From Mogibacterium sp. (GTDB lineage Bacteria > Bacillota > Clostridia > Peptostreptococcales > Anaerovoracaceae), in the NCBI GenBank assembly GCA_012840975.1, contig DUVP01000008.1, positions 1-64,000 on the forward strand: 64,000 nt of DNA, read 5' to 3'. Under the pieces are notes generated by a model. It was not told the DNA's origin. It saw only the letters and a program-made list of their open reading frames with translations, and ran no database searches. The position numbers were made by a program, and so were the translations under genes. Positions 18,429 through 27,276 of this stretch are shown in pieces; positions within the stretch are counted from its first letter, which is position 1; every line of letters begins with the position of its first letter.

Positions 18429-18611
18429 CTATTTTTTTGAAAAAACAAGTTTGAAAAAATACGTCATAAGAAAAAGACCCGTCACAAATAGCAGCGTTTT
18501 TGAGATAAGCAAGTCATCTGTTGTAATATCATATGTTCTACTGATATGGAAATAATATACTATGTCGACGAACACCAAGCCTGCTATAAAATTTGCCAGT
18601 TTATTTTTCAT
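18429..18611 (-). CDS. Small membrane protein (60 aa)
   Basis: A 60-residue protein with two hydrophobic spans (FIAGLVFVDIVYYF and LLFVTGLFLMTYFFKLVF) and a short loop. GGAG lies seven bases before ATG 18609-18611, so it is likely expressed. No family is recognised. Confidence 0.55.
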   Translation of the reverse strand: MKNKLANFIAGLVFVDIVYYFHISRTYDITTDDLLISKTLLFVTGLFLMTYFFKLVFSKK

Positions 18612-18713
18612 CTTTTCACTCCTTATTAGTTTATTTTTTTCAAACAGCTATATGATAACACCTTCAATTACGGTATGTAAATCCCATGTTTTCATTATTA
18701 ATATTCACAATCC

Positions 18714-18749
18714 AAAAAGGATTGAGGTGAATGTACCCCAATCCTTTTT
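18714..18749 (-). terminator. Bidirectional terminator
   Basis: AAAAAGGATTG (18714-18724) and CAATCCTTTTT (18739-18749) are a perfect 11-bp inverted repeat with A/T runs on both sides. It lies 39 bp behind the stop of the CoA-disulfide reductase and ends that transcript. Confidence 0.85.
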
Positions 18750-18787
18750 GACATCTTATATTTCAACTTTCTTAGTAATCTATTTTT

Positions 18788-21313
18788 TTAGATAAAGAGG
18801 TTTACGTTTGAATCTTCCGCGTCTCCGAGGTAGTAACCTACTCCGCCTAATTCAACTTCGTCAATGAGCTCATCTGCTTTCAGTCCCATTACGTCCATGC
18901 TCATTGTGCAAGCGACAATTTTAACTCCGTTGTTCATTGCGGACTTGATCAGATCTTCTAAAGAATCCACGTTCTTGTCCTTCATGATTTTCTTCATCAT
19001 AGCAGTTCCGAGTCCGCCCATATTCATCTTGGAGATCGACAGCTTGTCTGCTCCTTTAGGAAGCATCATTCCGAACATAGCCTCCATCGGCGTCTTCTTG
19101 ATGTTCGGGCTGTCTGCCTTTCTCAGAACCGAAAGTCCCCAGAATGTGAAGAACATTGTTACAGGTTTGCCCATAGCTGCGGCACCGTTTGCAATTATGA
19201 AGCTTGCCATAACTTTGTCCATATCCCCGGAGAAGACTATAATCGTCTTTCCCTTCTCCTGAGCGACAGGAACGGAACTTCCCTCTTCAGCCATAACTTC
19301 TTCATCATCCGAAGCAAGACCCTTCATGACATGAGCGACATATTCATCGCCTACCTTCTCGTTACTGAGAAGAGTGTTGCCGGTTCTCTTGCACCATGCA
19401 ACTATATCCTTTGCAAAACCCGGATCGGATGCGATGACCTCTAATACTTCCCCTTCTTCCATGTTGTTTATCGATTCAAAGACCTTGAGTATCGGTCCCG
19501 GACACTGCATACCGCTGCAGTTAACTCTTATGCTGACATCGGAATCATCAAATGAAGCTCTAACTGCTGCCGAGGATTTTGCCTTGGAGCTTAATGCGGC
19601 TCTTGCGGCAGCGCGCTCCTTAAGCTCTTCCACATCATAGTGTGTTGAGTTATAAAGCCTTGTTCCGCCCGGATATACCTTGACGTTCTTGAACCCGTTT
19701 TCCATAAGAGTACGAGCCGCATTGTAGCTTCTGACACCTATAGAGCAGAACAGGATAATTTCTTTGTCCTTGTCCAGTTCCGGCATCTTTTCTCTGAGTT
19801 CTCCCTGGGTAATCTGAAGTGCACCTTCGATCGGCGATGTGAATACTTCAGCCTCTTCTCTTATATCGATCAGCTGGACATCTCTGCCTTCCGCTTTTGC
19901 TTTTTCCAGCTCGTCCCAGTCTGCAAATACAACAAGTCCGTCTATAATGTTTCTGATTACAAAACCGACCATGTTGACAGGGTCTTTTGCGGATGAGTAC
20001 GGAGGTGCGTAAGCTAATTCCAGCTTAGCCAAATCAGTTGCCTTGGCTCCGAGTCGTACAGCGTTAGAGATATTATCTATTCTCTTGTCAACTCCGTCCA
20101 TACCGACTATCTGCGTTCCTAAGATCTTCTTTCCGTCAGGAGTGAACATTGTCTTGATAACCATCGGTTTTGCTCCCGGATAATATCCGGCGTGGTGGTT
20201 CTGTGTTATGTATACGGTTTTGAAATCTTTGTCTTTGACAAATCCGTTTGCAACCAAAGCCTTCTCGCTCTGTCCCGTCATTCCGACAGTCATATCAAAC
20301 AGCTTTACAACGGAAGTTGCCTGAGTTCCTTCATACTTTTCTTTCTTACCGAGTATGTTATTGGCAACAATTCTTCCCTGCTTATTGGCAGGCCCGGCAA
20401 GCTGATACTGGAATCTTGTCTTAAGGGTAAAGTCCTCGACTTCTATAACGTCACCTACAGCATATATGTCGGGATCTTCCGTTCTCAAATATTCATCAAC
20501 TACAATGTAACCTCTCTGATTCAAAGTCAGACCCGCATCTTTTGCAAGTCCGCTGTTCGGACGAAGACCTATGGAGAGTACGACAAATTCTGCCGTATAT
20601 TCGTTCCCGCTCTTAAGACGGATCTTTATCATCCTCTTCCCGTCCTGAGTTATTTCTTCAAATGAATCCACCGGGTCGCTCAGTACAAGTTCGATACCGT
20701 TCTCGATTATGTTTTCCTGGAGGAGAGATGCCATCTCAGGGTCTGTAGGCGGCATGACCTGATCCACAGCCTCTATAATTGTCGTCTTAAGCCCTGCAAA
20801 GTGAAGGTTTTCCGCAATTTCAAGGCCGATAAATCCGCCTCCGATTACTGCTGCCGTACTTATTCCGCCCTCATGTGCAATGTGCCGAATCTTGTCCGTA
20901 TCCGGCATTGTCCAAAGTGTCTGTATAAGATCGGAATCGATTCCCGGAATCGGCGGTCTGAGAGGGGAAGACCCTGTGGAAATTACCAGTTTGTCGTAGC
21001 TTTCCTTGTATTTCTTTCCGGTTGCTTTGTCCAGAATCTCAACAGTCTTATTCTCTCTGTCGATCTTCAAAGCCTCATTGCCGGTTCTTACATCTATTCT
21101 AAAACGATCCCTCATCTGTTCCGGTGTCGTAACAAGAAGAGCACTTCTCTGCTTGATAACGTCTCCTACATAGTAAGGGAGTCCGCAGTTTGCATAAGAA
21201 ATATAATCTCCTCTTTCGAGAAGGATTATTTCCGCTTTATCGTCGAGCCTGCGCATTCTCGCTGCACTGGTTGCTCCGCCTGCAACACCGCCTATTATAA
21301 CAATCTTTTTCAT
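18788..21313 (-). CDS. Fused CoA-disulfide reductase / rhodanese / TusA / DsrE protein
   Basis: An 841-residue fusion with four parts. Residues about 1-450 are an FAD/NAD(P)H pyridine-nucleotide-disulfide reductase of the CoA-disulfide reductase type (VIIGGVAGGATSA and the single redox Cys43 in YANCGLPYYVG). Residues about 460-555 are a rhodanese domain with the active cysteine in LFCSIGVRS. Residues about 590-660 are TusA-like (NCSGMQCPGPILK). Residues about 680-841 are DsrE/DsrF-like. Such fusions are thought to move sulfane sulfur along successive cysteines and reduce persulfides or polysulfide. ATG 21311-21313 has AGGAG seven bases upstream. A Crp-like palindrome lies in its promoter, and a terminator follows. 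Confidence 0.92.
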   Translation of the reverse strand: MKKIVIIGGVAGGATSAARMRRLDDKAEIILLERGDYISYANCGLPYYVGDVIKQRSALLVTTPEQMRDRFRIDVRTGNEALKIDRENKTVEILDKATGKKYKESYDKLVISTGSSPLRPPIPGIDSDLIQTLWTMPDTDKIRHIAHEGGISTAAVIGGGFIGLEIAENLHFAGLKTTIIEAVDQVMPPTDPEMASLLQENIIENGIELVLSDPVDSFEEITQDGKRMIKIRLKSGNEYTAEFVVLSIGLRPNSGLAKDAGLTLNQRGYIVVDEYLRTEDPDIYAVGDVIEVEDFTLKTRFQYQLAGPANKQGRIVANNILGKKEKYEGTQATSVVKLFDMTVGMTGQSEKALVANGFVKDKDFKTVYITQNHHAGYYPGAKPMVIKTMFTPDGKKILGTQIVGMDGVDKRIDNISNAVRLGAKATDLAKLELAYAPPYSSAKDPVNMVGFVIRNIIDGLVVFADWDELEKAKAEGRDVQLIDIREEAEVFTSPIEGALQITQGELREKMPELDKDKEIILFCSIGVRSYNAARTLMENGFKNVKVYPGGTRLYNSTHYDVEELKERAAARAALSSKAKSSAAVRASFDDSDVSIRVNCSGMQCPGPILKVFESINNMEEGEVLEVIASDPGFAKDIVAWCKRTGNTLLSNEKVGDEYVAHVMKGLASDDEEVMAEEGSSVPVAQEKGKTIIVFSGDMDKVMASFIIANGAAAMGKPVTMFFTFWGLSVLRKADSPNIKKTPMEAMFGMMLPKGADKLSISKMNMGGLGTAMMKKIMKDKNVDSLEDLIKSAMNNGVKIVACTMSMDVMGLKADELIDEVELGGVGYYLGDAEDSNVNLFI

Positions 21314-21345
21314 TTCAATTCTCCTTGAATGCATTTGATGTTGTA

Positions 21346-21389
21346 AATGTAACATCCTGAGAGTTTTTTTACTGTGACATAATCACAGT
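21346..21389 (-). promoter_or_regulatory. Crp/Fnr-like operator and -10 element of the CoA-disulfide reductase
   Basis: ACTGTGA (21371-21377) and TCACAGT (21383-21389) form a perfect palindrome with a 5-bp centre. On the minus strand TACATT (21346-21351) could be the -10 element, putting the start near 21339 and the palindrome centre near -41, the position used by Crp-type activators that touch RNA polymerase directly. The centre is one base shorter than the E. coli Crp consensus. Confidence 0.55.
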
Positions 21390-21508
21390 AGAAGGCGGAT
21401 AAGGCGAAACTTATTCAGGAAGTGTACTTATTTTAAGACTTGAAGGCTATTACTGCCGGGTGTACCATGGTTGAGGTTTGACAATATCAAAAAATACAAG
21501 GGGTAATT

Positions 21509-22354
21509 ATGAGAAGATTTAAGATTATCATTTTACTTGCTTTTATTTATGCTTTTGCCGTGTTTCCGGTTTATGGAGCTTCGCAAGTAAAATCTGGATT
21601 TGAAGGTAAAACAATTATTGATACAGAACGTGGAATCGCTGCTCTGGAGAACTGCGGAGGTACATATACCTTTACGGATTCCGATGAAATCAAGCTGATA
21701 GCCGTAACATACGGGTTAGAAGACCCTGCAAAAATAGAGGAAATTTGCTATATTCCGATTGCTTTGCCTGAAGAAGTTAACTATATAGAAAAAAACGGTC
21801 CTTTTGCCATCCGGTATTTTGATGAAGTTGAAAGAAGTCTTCAAGAGGAAAAAGTAAAAGTAGAAATTGAAGGTGACTTTCAAGAAAATATTCCGGAAGA
21901 TTTAACATCTAAGTACTACATGAAGAATACGATAACATCTGAACCAAAGGCTGAATTAATACGTTCATCGTGGTACTGTGCTCCCGGAGGATCAATGGAA
22001 GTTTCTCAATCATTTTCCGGAACTCAAACACCTGTAAAAATAAATCTGCTTCCGGATGTGATGCAAGATATTCTTTCATTGCGTTTCGAACGTGCTAAAG
22101 CAGAAACAATAAACGATACCGCTACTCAAGATGTTTCCGTCAAGGAAGGATATAAGCGAAATGTAAAAGCTTATCTCAACAAGCTCTCATTTTCAGGTGA
22201 GCTCAGAAAAAACTGGATCAGGAAAGGCGACCGGGTCGACACAAGATGCGGTGATGTAGAATTTGAACGCGGCATCGGTTTTATATTCGTCATTTATAAA
22301 GAAATACCTGGCAATGGGAATTTAGGTGAATTCGAAACTTATTATTTCTCTTAA
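21509..22354 (+). CDS. Secreted hypothetical protein
   Basis: A 281-residue protein with a clear signal peptide (IIILLAFIYAFAVFPVYGAS, cleavage probably after GAS or YGA near residue 25). The mature part has no motif I recognise; it contains two cysteines far apart and a beta-rich C-terminus. AAGGGG lies five bases before the ATG. It is a single gene flanked by the divergent CoA-disulfide reductase and a convergent membrane protein gene, so context gives no function. Confidence 0.6.
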   Translation: MRRFKIIILLAFIYAFAVFPVYGASQVKSGFEGKTIIDTERGIAALENCGGTYTFTDSDEIKLIAVTYGLEDPAKIEEICYIPIALPEEVNYIEKNGPFAIRYFDEVERSLQEEKVKVEIEGDFQENIPEDLTSKYYMKNTITSEPKAELIRSSWYCAPGGSMEVSQSFSGTQTPVKINLLPDVMQDILSLRFERAKAETINDTATQDVSVKEGYKRNVKAYLNKLSFSGELRKNWIRKGDRVDTRCGDVEFERGIGFIFVIYKEIPGNGNLGEFETYYFS

Positions 22355-22506
22355 AACTCATTTGCTACGACTTCTTTTTTAATCATCGTGCTCTAATATG
22401 ATTTTGTGTGCAAAAATACCCCTATTGGTCATTTGTTGCAGTAACGATACAATTATTTGTAACACGGGCTGCATTGTATCAAGATAATTATATTCCTGCA
22501 GTTACA

Positions 22507-23253
22507 TCAGGCGGCCTTCTGAACAACTTTTTCTCCTTTTTTTCTCCAAGGAAGATAGAGTAGTGTCCAGACGGTAACAAGAAGGGCGGCGAAAGCGACG
22601 ATAAATCCGGGGTTGCCGAGCAATTCCTCGAATACCACGAAAGGTGTGCCCTCGGGAGGGTAATTGAGGAAAAAGAAATTCGTATCAAGAACCTTGTTGA
22701 GCGGGTAGATGACAGCAACCAAAATCAGAAAATATGGGAGAATGGCAAAGAAACGCTTAGGCTTCGGTTTGAATCCTCCGACTAATAAGAGCACAGGATA
22801 GAGAACAAGTGCAGTATGAATTGTATTTGTCTGCCAGTATATGATATTAAGAAGAGGCAGTTTTGACCAGTTCGGGCTTATAAGAGCCACCAGTCCTCCG
22901 GGAAGACTTGTCGCATAAAGCCATTCAGCCGCTTTCTTCTTGCCGGTCAATAAATGGACTGCGACGACGATGGCATTGACACCGCACAGATGAAAAGGTA
23001 AATTCCCCCATTGAAACTGACCGAGGATAAGCAGATATATATCTTTAAGAATTTCGTTGATAATAATAAAGAGTGCCAGAGTTCGAAGTGCCCTTTTTCT
23101 TTTCTCTTTATCAAGACGCCTGAACTTCTGTGCCATCAGTACAATAAAGAGAATCTCTAAAAATAGTATAGTTAAATGGGTAGGAGTGAAAATGCCGGTG
23201 GCATATCCGGGAGCGACCGTATCGACAGTTTTAAAAAGCTGAGAAAAGTCCAT
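22507..23253 (-). CDS. TIGR02206/YwaF-like integral membrane protein
   Basis: A 248-residue protein with about seven transmembrane segments. The segments GQFQWGNLPFHLCGVNAI and TNTIHTALVLYPVLLLVGG (cited in part) are the conserved histidine-containing stretches of the YwaF/TIGR02206 family, whose function is not known to me. The frame is open upstream, but ATG 23251-23253 has AAGGA ten bases before it and starts the conserved part. Confidence 0.7.
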   Translation of the reverse strand: MDFSQLFKTVDTVAPGYATGIFTPTHLTILFLEILFIVLMAQKFRRLDKEKRKRALRTLALFIIINEILKDIYLLILGQFQWGNLPFHLCGVNAIVVAVHLLTGKKKAAEWLYATSLPGGLVALISPNWSKLPLLNIIYWQTNTIHTALVLYPVLLLVGGFKPKPKRFFAILPYFLILVAVIYPLNKVLDTNFFFLNYPPEGTPFVVFEELLGNPGFIVAFAALLVTVWTLLYLPWRKKGEKVVQKAA

Positions 23254-23328
23254 ATCATTAACATCCTTATCTATGTTGTTTCTAGAAGATAGCTGATTAG
23301 CCGCAGACAAGGAGATCTACGGCAGTAA

Positions 23329-23364
23329 ATTGAACGATGCTCTGTTTTGAGGGTATCATTCAAC
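23329..23364 (+). repeat. 36-bp palindromic repeat, copy 1 of 9
   Basis: Left arm TTGAACGATGC, right arm GGTATCATTCAAC around a T-rich centre. Copies 1 and 2 lie between the divergent YwaF-like and YibE/F-like genes, about 4 kb from the main array, in the same orientation as all others. The 88 bp between copies 1 and 2 hold no gene. Confidence 0.9.
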
Positions 23365-23452
23365 TCACTCCGGCCATATTATAACATGTGTTTTTTTCAA
23401 ACTGCTCCGGTTGTCAAAGATATTACGAAACCATTACATGAAAGTTACATAA

Positions 23453-23487
23453 GTTGAACAATCCACTGTTTTGGAGTATTATTCAAC
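23453..23487 (+). repeat. 36-bp palindromic repeat, copy 2 of 9 (35 bp)
   Basis: GTTGAACAATCC ... GTATTATTCAAC; the most divergent copy and one base shorter. It ends 19 bases before the YibE/F-like start codon, directly before the GGAGG ribosome site, so it would form a hairpin in that leader. Confidence 0.85.
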
Positions 23488-23505
23488 TTTAGGAGGGACG
23501 CTGAA

Positions 23506-24684
23506 ATGATAAAAAGAAAAACGCAAAAAGATATTCTCATTTATCTGATTGTGACGATACTTGCCTTAACCTACACAATTGTAGGTAATAAAATATGTTT
23601 GACGGAATTCGAAGAGCACTCTGACATGAATTTTTACAAAGCAAAGGTGACTCTCGTCAAGGATGCGATTAGCAATTCAAGCAGCATCAACAACGGAGCA
23701 AGTTTAACCGAAAATAAAGTAATCCCGTTTTCCATTGAGTTCACCAGCGGCCCGTACAAAGGCAAATCCGTCGAAGCCACCCAGTTAATCGACAGCATAT
23801 ACGCGAATCCGCCTAAAGAGGTCGAAAAAGGCGACAATATCATTGTTGCCAACAGAGGTGAAATGGAAAACACAACTGACGAATGGATATTTATAGAACA
23901 TAATCGCAGCAACTATCTCATCATCCTTTGTCTATCCTTTCTGCTCCTCATTGTTCTGATTGGCAGATCCAAAGGCTTCGCTACGATTCTGTCACTCCTG
24001 TTTACCGGCTCCGCCATATTTCTTGTCTACATCCCTTCAATCCTGAAGGGCTATAATATTTATGTTTCCACGATTATTAATTGTGTTTTTATCATATTAA
24101 TCAGTCTGATTCTGCTCAACGGCATAAACAAGAAAACCCTTTGTGCCATCCTCGGCAATATCGGCGGTGTCGCAGTCTCCGGCATTCTGGCTTTTATCAT
24201 GAATAACCTGCTAAATATCACAGGTTTCGTTGATGAAGATTATACATTTCTGGCTTATCTTAAAGCCGGAGATCCCATTGATCTTCAGGCCGTAATCTGG
24301 GGGGGGGTCGTCATCGGATCCCTCGGAGCCATCATGGATGTGGCGATGTCGATTGCCTCAGCCATGAACGAGCTCTCTGATCATATGCAGAAAAGATCCT
24401 TCTCAAAAATGCTGAAATCCGGCATGAATATCGGAAAAGATGCCATCGGCACGATGACCAATACACTCATTCTGGCCTATATCGGCGGCTCGCTGGCAAT
24501 GGTATTGCTGCTGACTGCATACAACCGTAATGTTCTTTACCTGTTTAACCTCGAAATGATAGTCGTTGAAGTCATGCAAGCTGTCGTCGGCAGCATGGGA
24601 ATCCTGTTTGCAGTCCCGCTCACCGCTGTTTTTGCAGCATATATCTTTAACCTAAAAACCTCATCGCTTTACGAAAAGCACTAA
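23506..24684 (+). CDS. YibE/F-like membrane protein
   Basis: A 392-residue protein. An N-terminal membrane segment (ILIYLIVTILALTYTIVG) is followed by an extracytoplasmic beta domain of about 110 residues (EVEKGDNIIVANRGE) and then about eight transmembrane segments with WGGVVIGSLGAIMDVAMSIA, the most characteristic stretch of the YibE/F family. GGAGG lies just before the ATG. The function of the family is not established. A copy of the palindromic repeat is in its leader. Confidence 0.8.
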   Translation: MIKRKTQKDILIYLIVTILALTYTIVGNKICLTEFEEHSDMNFYKAKVTLVKDAISNSSSINNGASLTENKVIPFSIEFTSGPYKGKSVEATQLIDSIYANPPKEVEKGDNIIVANRGEMENTTDEWIFIEHNRSNYLIILCLSFLLLIVLIGRSKGFATILSLLFTGSAIFLVYIPSILKGYNIYVSTIINCVFIILISLILLNGINKKTLCAILGNIGGVAVSGILAFIMNNLLNITGFVDEDYTFLAYLKAGDPIDLQAVIWGGVVIGSLGAIMDVAMSIASAMNELSDHMQKRSFSKMLKSGMNIGKDAIGTMTNTLILAYIGGSLAMVLLLTAYNRNVLYLFNLEMIVVEVMQAVVGSMGILFAVPLTAVFAAYIFNLKTSSLYEKH

Positions 24685-24870
24685 AACCCAATATTTTCGC
24701 TGAACACAAGAAGAATTCAAGCAGTCACTTCCGTTCCGAAAACAAACTGTCTCTACAATCAGTCATGCTTTTACATAAAAGTTAAAAACTGTTGCTTGAT
24801 TTATTAATAATCTGACAACATAATATGAGCTGTGCTAAGTATCTAACAAGAAGATCAAAAGGAGAGTCAA

Positions 24871-25251
24871 GTGGTTAATGAAAATATAAAGGCTTTGCGA
24901 AAAAAGAAAGGGTTAACTCAGGAACAATTAGCAGGGAAACTCTTTGTTACAAGACAAACTGTTTCTAAATGGGAAAAGGGAGATTCTGTCCCTAATGCTG
25001 ATATTGTTTCAAAGATGGCAAGTGTGTTAGATGTGTCTGTAAGCGACTTGCTCGATCTTGGTATAAAAGATATCCCAAGTGAAGATTATTCGAAGTTACT
25101 GGCAGTGCTGAATGAGGAACTTGCAGACAAGAATAGCTATAGGAAAAAAATTATGAAGATTATAAAAACTGTATTGATATTATTAGGTATTGGTTTTGCC
25201 GCATTGATAGCATATATATTGTTTTGGATGTTTATCGCAGCAACAATGTGA
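24871..25251 (+). CDS. XRE-family regulator with C-terminal membrane anchor
   Basis: A 126-residue protein starting with GTG 24871, six bases behind AAAGGAG. Residues 1-65 are a Cro/CI helix-turn-helix (LTQEQLAGKLFVTRQTVSKW), and the tail has one transmembrane segment (TVLILLGIGFAALIAYILFW, about residues 98-117). It is the last plus-strand gene before the accessory region. The 133 bp after it show nothing notable. Confidence 0.8.
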   Translation: MVNENIKALRKKKGLTQEQLAGKLFVTRQTVSKWEKGDSVPNADIVSKMASVLDVSVSDLLDLGIKDIPSEDYSKLLAVLNEELADKNSYRKKIMKIIKTVLILLGIGFAALIAYILFWMFIAATM

Positions 25252-25384
25252 ATTTTAGTGAAATAACGCGTTTATTATAGAAAGTTATCACTAATGTCGG
25301 TTTTAATTTTGATGATATGAGTTTAATGCAGTCCGGGAAAAAACAGCCTTTGTATAAATCATTATAATTCTGCTTATTAAGACA

Positions 25385-25615
25385 TTAGTTGTTAAAAATC
25401 ATTTTTTCTGCTTCCTCAAGAGATATGTGCTTCGACAAGATATCGCCGGAAAAAATTCCACACATATCCCAGTCAGTTACCCATTCTTTGCTTTTATTGT
25501 CAAACCTTTGAATAGGTAAGCTTTTCCCGGCTCTTATTAAAATTTCATCTTCATATGCAAAATAATAATTATACATAATATCACTGCTTATGTTTGTATT
25601 AGTTTTAGTTGCCAT
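25385..25615 (-). CDS. Hypothetical protein with MATKTNT start (76 aa)
   Basis: A small soluble protein. Its start overlaps the stop of the lipoprotein gene as TAATG, so translation is probably coupled. Its first residues, MATKTNTNI, match those of a broken 23-residue frame at 27205-27276 that also follows a small membrane protein by the same TAATG overlap. Its remaining sequence (FDNKSKEWVTDW, HISLEEAEKMI) shows no recognised family. Confidence 0.55.
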   Translation of the reverse strand: MATKTNTNISSDIMYNYYFAYEDEILIRAGKSLPIQRFDNKSKEWVTDWDMCGIFSGDILSKHISLEEAEKMIFNN

Positions 25616-25986
25616 TAGTCTGTAATTATATCTATACTCTTAGGGTCTGAAATTATTATTTCCGGAACACCTCTATACATTTCTACTTCTCCTGTCACGG
25701 CGACTTTTTCACCGTTTATCTCATCTAAAAAATCTATCGGGAAATTATCAAAGTTTTCAGACCATACAAGAACTGTAAACCTATCAGTATTTGGATAATC
25801 GTTTCCGATATTGATAAACATTGCTTGCCCTGTATTTGCTACACCTGCTACATACCCTGTAACGGTAACGGTTGAACCGTCATGCAACGAAGCGTCTTTC
25901 CAACTTACAACTTCTTTACCACATGAGCAGAAAAGAAAAACAGAAAGTATAAATATTGACAATATAATAATTCTATGTTTTTTCAT
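25615..25986 (-). CDS. Small lipoprotein or secreted protein with OB-like domain
   Basis: A 123-residue protein with a signal sequence (IIILSIFILSVFLFCSCGK) whose cysteine context suggests lipid attachment, although the lipobox is not ideal. The mature part (DGSTVTVTGYVAGVANTGQ, GEKVAVTGEVEMYRGVPEI) has the repeated beta pattern of a small OB fold of the tRNA_anti-like type found in exported bacterial proteins. Its stop overlaps the next start. No role can be assigned. Confidence 0.6.
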   Translation of the reverse strand: MKKHRIIILSIFILSVFLFCSCGKEVVSWKDASLHDGSTVTVTGYVAGVANTGQAMFINIGNDYPNTDRFTVLVWSENFDNFPIDFLDEINGEKVAVTGEVEMYRGVPEIIISDPKSIDIITD

Positions 25987-26010
25987 TTTCTTACCTCTCG
26001 TTTAATAAGC

Positions 26011-26370
26011 TTAATATCCTGGATATCTTTGACACTCATCAATCAATTCGCTTCCGGTAAAACGCATGAGTTCGTCAGCCCATAAACTTCCCTCTTCTTC
26101 GCCAAGAGCCTCAATAAATAGCGATCGGACTTCTTCATATTTACAATACTCTTTGTATCCAACGTCAGTATCTCCCATGTGCTGTGCAATTATATCTTCA
26201 GCCCATTCATAGCATTTGTCGTTGAAAATAAGTAAATCAAATATATCCTCTTGAGTGTATTCTTCTGCTGTAGTAGGAAATGTGCGTGTTACCTTTTCTT
26301 CTTCTTGACAGCCCAAAAATAGAAAAGAAAGGGAAAGTACAAAAATAAGAAATAAAGTTTTTATTTTCAT
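26011..26370 (-). CDS. Putative lipoprotein
   Basis: A 119-residue protein with a signal peptide and a good lipobox (LSFLFLGC), then a short acidic domain with no recognised motif. ATG 26368-26370 has AGGAGA six bases upstream; the longer frame would start inside the preceding gene. It follows a membrane protein gene by 10 bp in a run of tiny minus-strand genes. Confidence 0.6.
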   Translation of the reverse strand: MKIKTLFLIFVLSLSFLFLGCQEEEKVTRTFPTTAEEYTQEDIFDLLIFNDKCYEWAEDIIAQHMGDTDVGYKEYCKYEEVRSLFIEALGEEEGSLWADELMRFTGSELIDECQRYPGY

Positions 26371-26380
26371 AGCTATTCTC

Positions 26381-26914
26381 CTAATATTCATAACTATGCG
26401 GCACACATAAATCACAAGGTCTTAACCCTCTAATGTTTTCTAATGAATCCTGATAGATTCTTTTACTTTTTCTTAAAGATATGCAATCGGGCGACATATG
26501 ATAGCACTCTCCATAATCGGTATAGTATACAGTAGCCCATGTAACGTCATTGTCATTTGGAGCCATGATTAGCTGTGCTCCGTTTTCATGCTTTGTCTCA
26601 AAAACAATTTCTGTGTCTTTTGAGGTGTTTTCTGTTTCAGGTGGAATGTGACCGCCTAAAGAGCTTACTATTAAAAAAATAAAAACAGCTAATCCGATTA
26701 AAAATTTTGCAAGTTGCCACCAGTCATGCTGTCTATCTTTTATTTCTTCGATAATTAGCCTGATTACTAAAATAAGAAAAAGAAAAAGATAAGCACAAGC
26801 TATGAAACGAAACAATGTACTATCTCCTAAAATCAACCTCAAGACAGTAAAAATCGGAAGAGCAAGCATAAACATCATTCCAGAAATAAAAGCTACCGGT
26901 TCTTCTTTATACAT
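26381..26914 (-). CDS. Membrane protein with C-terminal cysteine cluster
   Basis: A 177-residue protein with about three N-terminal transmembrane segments and a C-terminal domain with the pattern YHMSPDCISL ... LRPCDLC. This H-x4-C ... C-x2-C arrangement resembles the small Ada-like metal-binding module appended to secreted nucleases and other envelope proteins (remembered family feature). AAGGAG lies before the ATG, inside the end of a truncated repressor gene. Function unknown. Confidence 0.6.
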   Translation of the reverse strand: MYKEEPVAFISGMMFMLALPIFTVLRLILGDSTLFRFIACAYLFLFLILVIRLIIEEIKDRQHDWWQLAKFLIGLAVFIFLIVSSLGGHIPPETENTSKDTEIVFETKHENGAQLIMAPNDNDVTWATVYYTDYGECYHMSPDCISLRKSKRIYQDSLENIRGLRPCDLCVPHSYEY

Positions 26915-26926
26915 AGTTATATCTCC

Positions 26927-27126
26927 TTATCTTGAAATATCTCTATTAAACCTCGTTACAACACTTTCAATAGTTATCAGTAAATCCTCACCCTCTTTAT
27001 CTGTGTAAAAAGTGACGAGTAGTTATCAACATTATCACCGATTAAAACAATATTGCTTTCTTTAACTTCAACACGCTTGATTGTAGATTCCTCACCGTTG
27101 ACCTTAACAAGTGCGATCTGTCTTAT
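26927..27126 (-). pseudogene. C-terminal remnant of a LexA/S24-type repressor (copy A)
   Basis: The minus strand from the edge of repeat copy 3 reads RQIALVKVNGEESTIKRVEV, then SNIVLIGDN, which is the C-terminal pattern of S24 autoproteolytic repressors. A frameshift follows after DNYSSLF, and the tail (TIESVVTRFNRDISR-stop) continues in another frame. The N-terminal DNA-binding part is missing, and the break coincides with the repeat edge. Confidence 0.65.
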
Positions 27127-27162
27127 GTTGAACGATGCACTATTTTTAGAGTATCATTCAAT
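27127..27162 (+). repeat. 36-bp palindromic repeat, copy 3 of 9
   Basis: GTTGAACGATGC ... GTATCATTCAAT. Its left edge is the breakpoint of the S24 remnant at 26927-27126. Confidence 0.92.
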
Positions 27163-27204
27163 CGTAGAAGTCTTTTAGTATAGGCTTTTCTTTCCTTTGA
27201 CAAG

Positions 27205-27276
27205 CTAATGACCGATTACTCGTCTTATTCTGTAATATTCGTAACCGTTTATGCTGGTGTTGGTTTTTGTTGCCAT
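27205..27276 (-). pseudogene. Truncated MATKTNT-type protein, possibly an integrase N-terminus
   Basis: A 23-codon frame, MATKTNTSINGYEYYRIRRV plus IGH, starts in a TAATG overlap with the stop of the membrane protein gene at 27276. It resembles the arm-binding start of some tyrosine recombinases (YYRIRR...IGH; remembered, not searched). It also shares its first residues with the intact gene at 25385-25615. It is too short to be a functional recombinase. Confidence 0.4.
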
